DNA of 64,000 nucleotides from Melioribacter sp. (GTDB lineage: Bacteria > Bacteroidota > Ignavibacteria > Ignavibacteriales > Melioribacteraceae), in contig DYHW01000003.1 in the NCBI GenBank assembly GCA_020723965.1, positions 124,001 to 188,000 on the forward strand, given 5' to 3'. Every line of letters begins with the position of its first letter. Within the stretch, counting starts at the first letter, position 1. A model generated the notes under the pieces. It had not been told where the DNA came from, did not search any database, and was given only the letters and a program-made list of their open reading frames with translations. Positions 61,427 to 64,000 of this stretch are shown piece by piece. The position numbers and the translations under genes were made by a program.

Positions 61427-63067
61427 CTATTTCCGCCAGCCTTGAACTATGGGAAATCTTCTTCCGTAACCGAATGCTTTTGAAGAAACGCGAAGGATAG
61501 GCGCAGCTTGTTTTCTTTTGAACTCGTTAAGATCTACAAGCCGTAAAACTTTTTTTACAACTTCCGGATCGCCAATCGCATCACTTATCTCCCGAACTTC
61601 TTTTTGTTCTTCTAGATACATTTTTAGAATACGATCGAGAAGATCATAAGGCGGAAGAGAATCCTGATCTGTTTGGTTCGGACGAAGTTCAGCAGATGGA
61701 ATCTTCTCGATTATCTCGTTAGGTATAATTTCTTTTTCACGATTGATAAACTTAACAATCTTATAGATCTGTGTTTTATAAAGATCGCCAATAACTGCAA
61801 GCGCGCCGCACATATCACCGTAAAGCGTTGCGTAACCGGTAGCAATTTCTGATTTATTGCCGGTTGTACACAACAAAAAGCCAAACTTATTTGAGAGCGC
61901 CATCATATAAATTCCGCGAATACGCGACTGCAAATTCTCTTCGGTTACATCTTCAGGCATTCCTTTGAACGGCTCTTTCAACATTTCGATCGTTCTATCA
62001 ACAACAGGTTGAATTGAAATATTATCCGATGAGATGCCAAGATTATGAATCAGTTTCAAAGAATCGTCTATACTACCTTCACTAGAATATTTGGACGGCA
62101 TCATTACAACATGAACATTTTCTGCACCAAGCGCTTTTACGGCAATATAAGAAACAAGAGCCGAATCTATACCACCGCTTAAACCAATCAATATTTTTTT
62201 GAATCCGGTTTTGTCCGCATAATCTTTAAGTCCAAGCTGCAGAGCTTTTAATATTTCCTCTTCAAAAATAGATTCAACTTTATCAATGCTGCTGTAACTC
62301 CCTTTTGTATCGTAAATGAAATAATCTTCCTGAAAAATTTTACCGAGCATCTCAAGTTTTCCGGAAGAATTAAAACACATGCTTCCGCCGTCAAAAATCA
62401 GTTCTGTTTGAGCGCCAACACAGCACGCATATATCAGCGGAAGTTTATCATTACGGGCTAGAAGAGAAAGCATTTCGAATTTTTCTTTCCGCTTGCCGTA
62501 TGAGAAAGGACTTGCGGAAATGTTTATCAAAATCGTTGCGCCGTTATCAACAAGTTTCTGCACCGGGTCAATTGGGTAACGTCTTTTTTTCCAATAATCG
62601 GCATCATTCCAAATATCTTCGCAAATAGAAATGCCAAGTTTCTCGTTCTTAAAATCATGCACAAAAATATCTTTGGCGGGTTCAAAATATCGGACTTCAT
62701 CAAAAACATCATAATTTGGTATAAGCGATTTGCTCTGGACAAATTGAATTTTGCCGTCATAACAGAGTGCGGCAGAATTATAAACTCCCGTTCCTACACT
62801 ATCCTCAAAATCTTCGGTAATAGTTCCAAAGAGCAATCCAGCGCTTTTTGTTTGAGCGGCAATTTCTTCAGCTGCTTTTACCACAGCTTCGCGAAATTCT
62901 TTTTTCTCAACAAGATCAAGCGGCGGGTAACCGGGTAAAAACAATTCCGGGAAAACAATTAGGTCCGCGCCTTCATCAACTGCTTGTCTGTAACCCGAAA
63001 GAATTTTTTGGGAATTCCCCTTCAGACCGCCTATAATAGAATTTGATTGACAAATAGCTATTTTCAT
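61427..63067 (-). CDS. nadE: Glutamine-dependent NAD+ synthetase
   Basis: A 546-residue two-domain enzyme amidating nicotinate adenine dinucleotide. The nitrilase-type glutaminase domain (about 1-260) has the triad Glu41 (FPELFLPGYPPLDL), a Lys in VQSKSLIPNYDVFDE, and Cys in LGISICEDIWNDADYW. The synthetase domain (about 285-546) has the ATP loop IGLSGGIDSALVSYI and CTTGNKSEIATGYATLYGDMCGA. The full-length domain arrangement means ammonia can come from glutamine. It lies 25 bases from dsbD. Confidence 0.97.
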   Translation of the reverse strand: MKIAICQSNSIIGGLKGNSQKILSGYRQAVDEGADLIVFPELFLPGYPPLDLVEKKEFREAVVKAAEEIAAQTKSAGLLFGTITEDFEDSVGTGVYNSAALCYDGKIQFVQSKSLIPNYDVFDEVRYFEPAKDIFVHDFKNEKLGISICEDIWNDADYWKKRRYPIDPVQKLVDNGATILINISASPFSYGKRKEKFEMLSLLARNDKLPLIYACCVGAQTELIFDGGSMCFNSSGKLEMLGKIFQEDYFIYDTKGSYSSIDKVESIFEEEILKALQLGLKDYADKTGFKKILIGLSGGIDSALVSYIAVKALGAENVHVVMMPSKYSSEGSIDDSLKLIHNLGISSDNISIQPVVDRTIEMLKEPFKGMPEDVTEENLQSRIRGIYMMALSNKFGFLLCTTGNKSEIATGYATLYGDMCGALAVIGDLYKTQIYKIVKFINREKEIIPNEIIEKIPSAELRPNQTDQDSLPPYDLLDRILKMYLEEQKEVREISDAIGDPEVVKKVLRLVDLNEFKRKQAAPILRVSSKAFGYGRRFPIVQGWRK

Positions 63068-63217
63068 TAAGTAAAAAGGATTTTATCTTTTCATTAAAGT
63101 TAACAAGAAGCATTGTCTTTTCAAATTGAGCAAAATATTTAAATTAGTTCAAAAAAAATATGTAACTCTTTGAATTGAAGTTCGTCTTAATAATTGAAAT
63201 TTACAAAAGGTGTTGTT

Positions 63218-63655
63218 ATGAAAGAAAAACTATATCGCTCACGAAGAGTGAGGGTTTTTGGGGGTGTTGCCGGCGGTTTAGCTCAATACTTCAACATCGA
63301 TCCAATTATTGTTCGTGTTCTTTTCGTCGTTATTACAATAATGAATGGAATAGGCATTCTGCTTTATATCATTCTATGGATTGTTGTTCCGGAAGAGCCG
63401 TTTGAAACCGCTTATAAAGTTAAGACTGAGTCATCTGATTCTGCACAAACAGAAGATGCGCAAAAAGAAGCTAATATTTCTCACCATAAAATTTCCGGCG
63501 ATAGAGGAAGAGTTGTCGCTGGTTTTATTCTGATAATTATTGGTCTTTTCTTTTTAGCAGATCGGTTTATTCCAGCTTTCAATTTTCATGATGTCTTTCC
63601 TATTCTGCTTGTGCTGCTTGGTGCATATTTAATTTGGAATTCCATTAAAAAGTGA
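63218..63655 (+). CDS. PspC-domain protein with LiaI/DUF5668-like C-terminus
   Basis: A 145-residue protein from the ATG at 63218, preceded by AAAGGTG; a TTG eight codons upstream is not preferred. The PspC domain (about 1-65) has KLYRSRRVRVFGGVAGGLAQYFNIDPIIVRVLFV and an amphipathic membrane helix. Two further hydrophobic segments (about 100-120 and 125-143, ending PILLVLLGAYLIWNSIKK) resemble the membrane-stress helper domain of LiaI-like proteins. PspC proteins sense or respond to membrane damage. The next membrane gene starts 11 bases later. Confidence 0.88.
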   Translation: MKEKLYRSRRVRVFGGVAGGLAQYFNIDPIIVRVLFVVITIMNGIGILLYIILWIVVPEEPFETAYKVKTESSDSAQTEDAQKEANISHHKISGDRGRVVAGFILIIIGLFFLADRFIPAFNFHDVFPILLVLLGAYLIWNSIKK

Positions 63656-63666
63656 TGGAGATAAAA

Positions 63667-64000
63667 ATGAAAAGCGGACAAATTTTTTGGGGATTCTTTT
63701 TATTAACCCTTGGCACTTTGATCTTATTAACTAATTATAGCGCTCTTTACTTTTCCTTCGATTTTGTGTGGGATGTATGGCCATTGATCTTCATTTTTTG
63801 GGGAGCGCATATCATTTTCAGAAATTCTATTGTTAGAGTGATTGTAAATACTCTCTTCGGAATTTTTCTTGCGTTATTGGTCTTTGGATTCTTCTTCAAT
63901 ACATTTATTAGTTGCGGCTGGAATTCAGATGCTAATGAAAAATTCACACACTATTACAGCGAAGATTATAACAAGAATGTTCAATTTGCCAATCTCGAGA
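63667..64000 (+). CDS. Membrane protein, LiaF/DUF5668-like, 3' end beyond window
   Basis: The ATG at 63667 opens a frame with no stop to base 64000 (111 residues seen): MKSGQIFWGFFLLTLGTLIL, then a Trp-rich hydrophobic stretch (FVWDVWPLIFIFWGAHIIF), a further helix (VNTLFGIFLALLVFGFFF) and the start of a soluble part. The opening helices resemble the LiaF-type N-terminus. It follows the PspC-type gene by 11 bases and is likely co-transcribed with it, in a membrane-stress pair. Confidence 0.75.
   Translation, partial: MKSGQIFWGFFLLTLGTLILLTNYSALYFSFDFVWDVWPLIFIFWGAHIIFRNSIVRVIVNTLFGIFLALLVFGFFFNTFISCGWNSDANEKFTHYYSEDYNKNVQFANLE

Noticed and set aside
1..64000. tRNA, rRNA, CRISPR arrays, transposase or phage genes
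   Set aside because: I looked for regular spacer repeats, transposase-like frames and rRNA-like or tRNA-like stretches in the gaps between genes and saw none. This is reading by eye; a tRNA or covariance-model search would be decisive.

Overview
The window looks like chromosomal DNA of a Gram-negative bacterium of the Ignavibacteria or wider Bacteroidota/Chlorobi group. This is inferred from several things together: AT-rich DNA, FadL/OmpP1-type porins, lipoproteins and a single-polypeptide protease/beta-propeller/barrel outer-membrane protein, a two-subunit 2-oxoacid:ferredoxin oxidoreductase, a bifunctional phosphoglucose/phosphomannose isomerase, and promoters resembling the Bacteroidota form (TTG, about 19-20 bases, TAnnTTTG). 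I have no 16S rRNA or database search to confirm it. I saw no rRNA, tRNA, CRISPR, transposase or prophage genes. Most genes lie on the minus strand in tightly packed, often overlapping operons.

Layout. 1-3.4 kb is an accessory patch: a truncated two-PAS sensor with a CXXCH motif in its extracytoplasmic domain, two RelE-type toxin-antitoxin modules, dispersed-repeat fragments and a diverged second copy of the 3' end of acpS. 3.4-9.1 kb: acpS, ggt, an MCE-domain protein, a small membrane protein, a CorC-type protein, ssb and a SPOR lipoprotein. 9.1-13 kb: a GDSL lipoprotein and two FadL-like porins, with look-alike terminators. 13-18.4 kb: split biotin carboxylase/biotin carrier, mutS2, cvpA and yqeY. 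18.5-20.2 kb: exbB-exbD-exbD energy-transduction genes. 20.7-29.5 kb: a probable single operon glgA-gmhB-lipoprotein-OMP-TPR-glyA-tatC-prenyl synthase.

29.7-34.1 kb on the plus strand holds hutI-ftcD-fchA, the lower histidine-degradation route that feeds formimino groups into the folate pool, then a NamZ/DUF1343 muramidase. 34.2-35.9 kb: an SDR and an EEP nuclease/phosphatase. polA runs on the plus strand at 36-38.8 kb. 38.8-43.2 kb is a molybdenum cofactor cluster (moaA, moaC, MOSC, moeA, mobA) led by an unpaired CHR-family transporter. 43.2-43.8 kb contains no intact gene and looks decayed. 43.8-45.2 kb: a porin.

45.2-54.9 kb is another closely spaced operon: fni, short-chain prenyl synthase, HPr, Enzyme I, PGI/PMI, the protease/TolB-like/BamA-like fusion, a PQQ-propeller protein and a PEGA protein. 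It links isoprenoid synthesis, a probably regulatory PTS, sugar phosphates and envelope proteins. 55.2-56.5 kb: an MFS sugar transporter. 56.7-63 kb: korB-korA, a DsbD-type reductase and nadE. The window ends with a PspC protein and a truncated membrane protein.

Most interesting: the acpS 3'-end relic beside the toxin-antitoxin genes, the possible c-heme sensor, an apparent palindromic element inserted in frame in ggt, and the three-gene envelope module around 45.2-49.9 kb.
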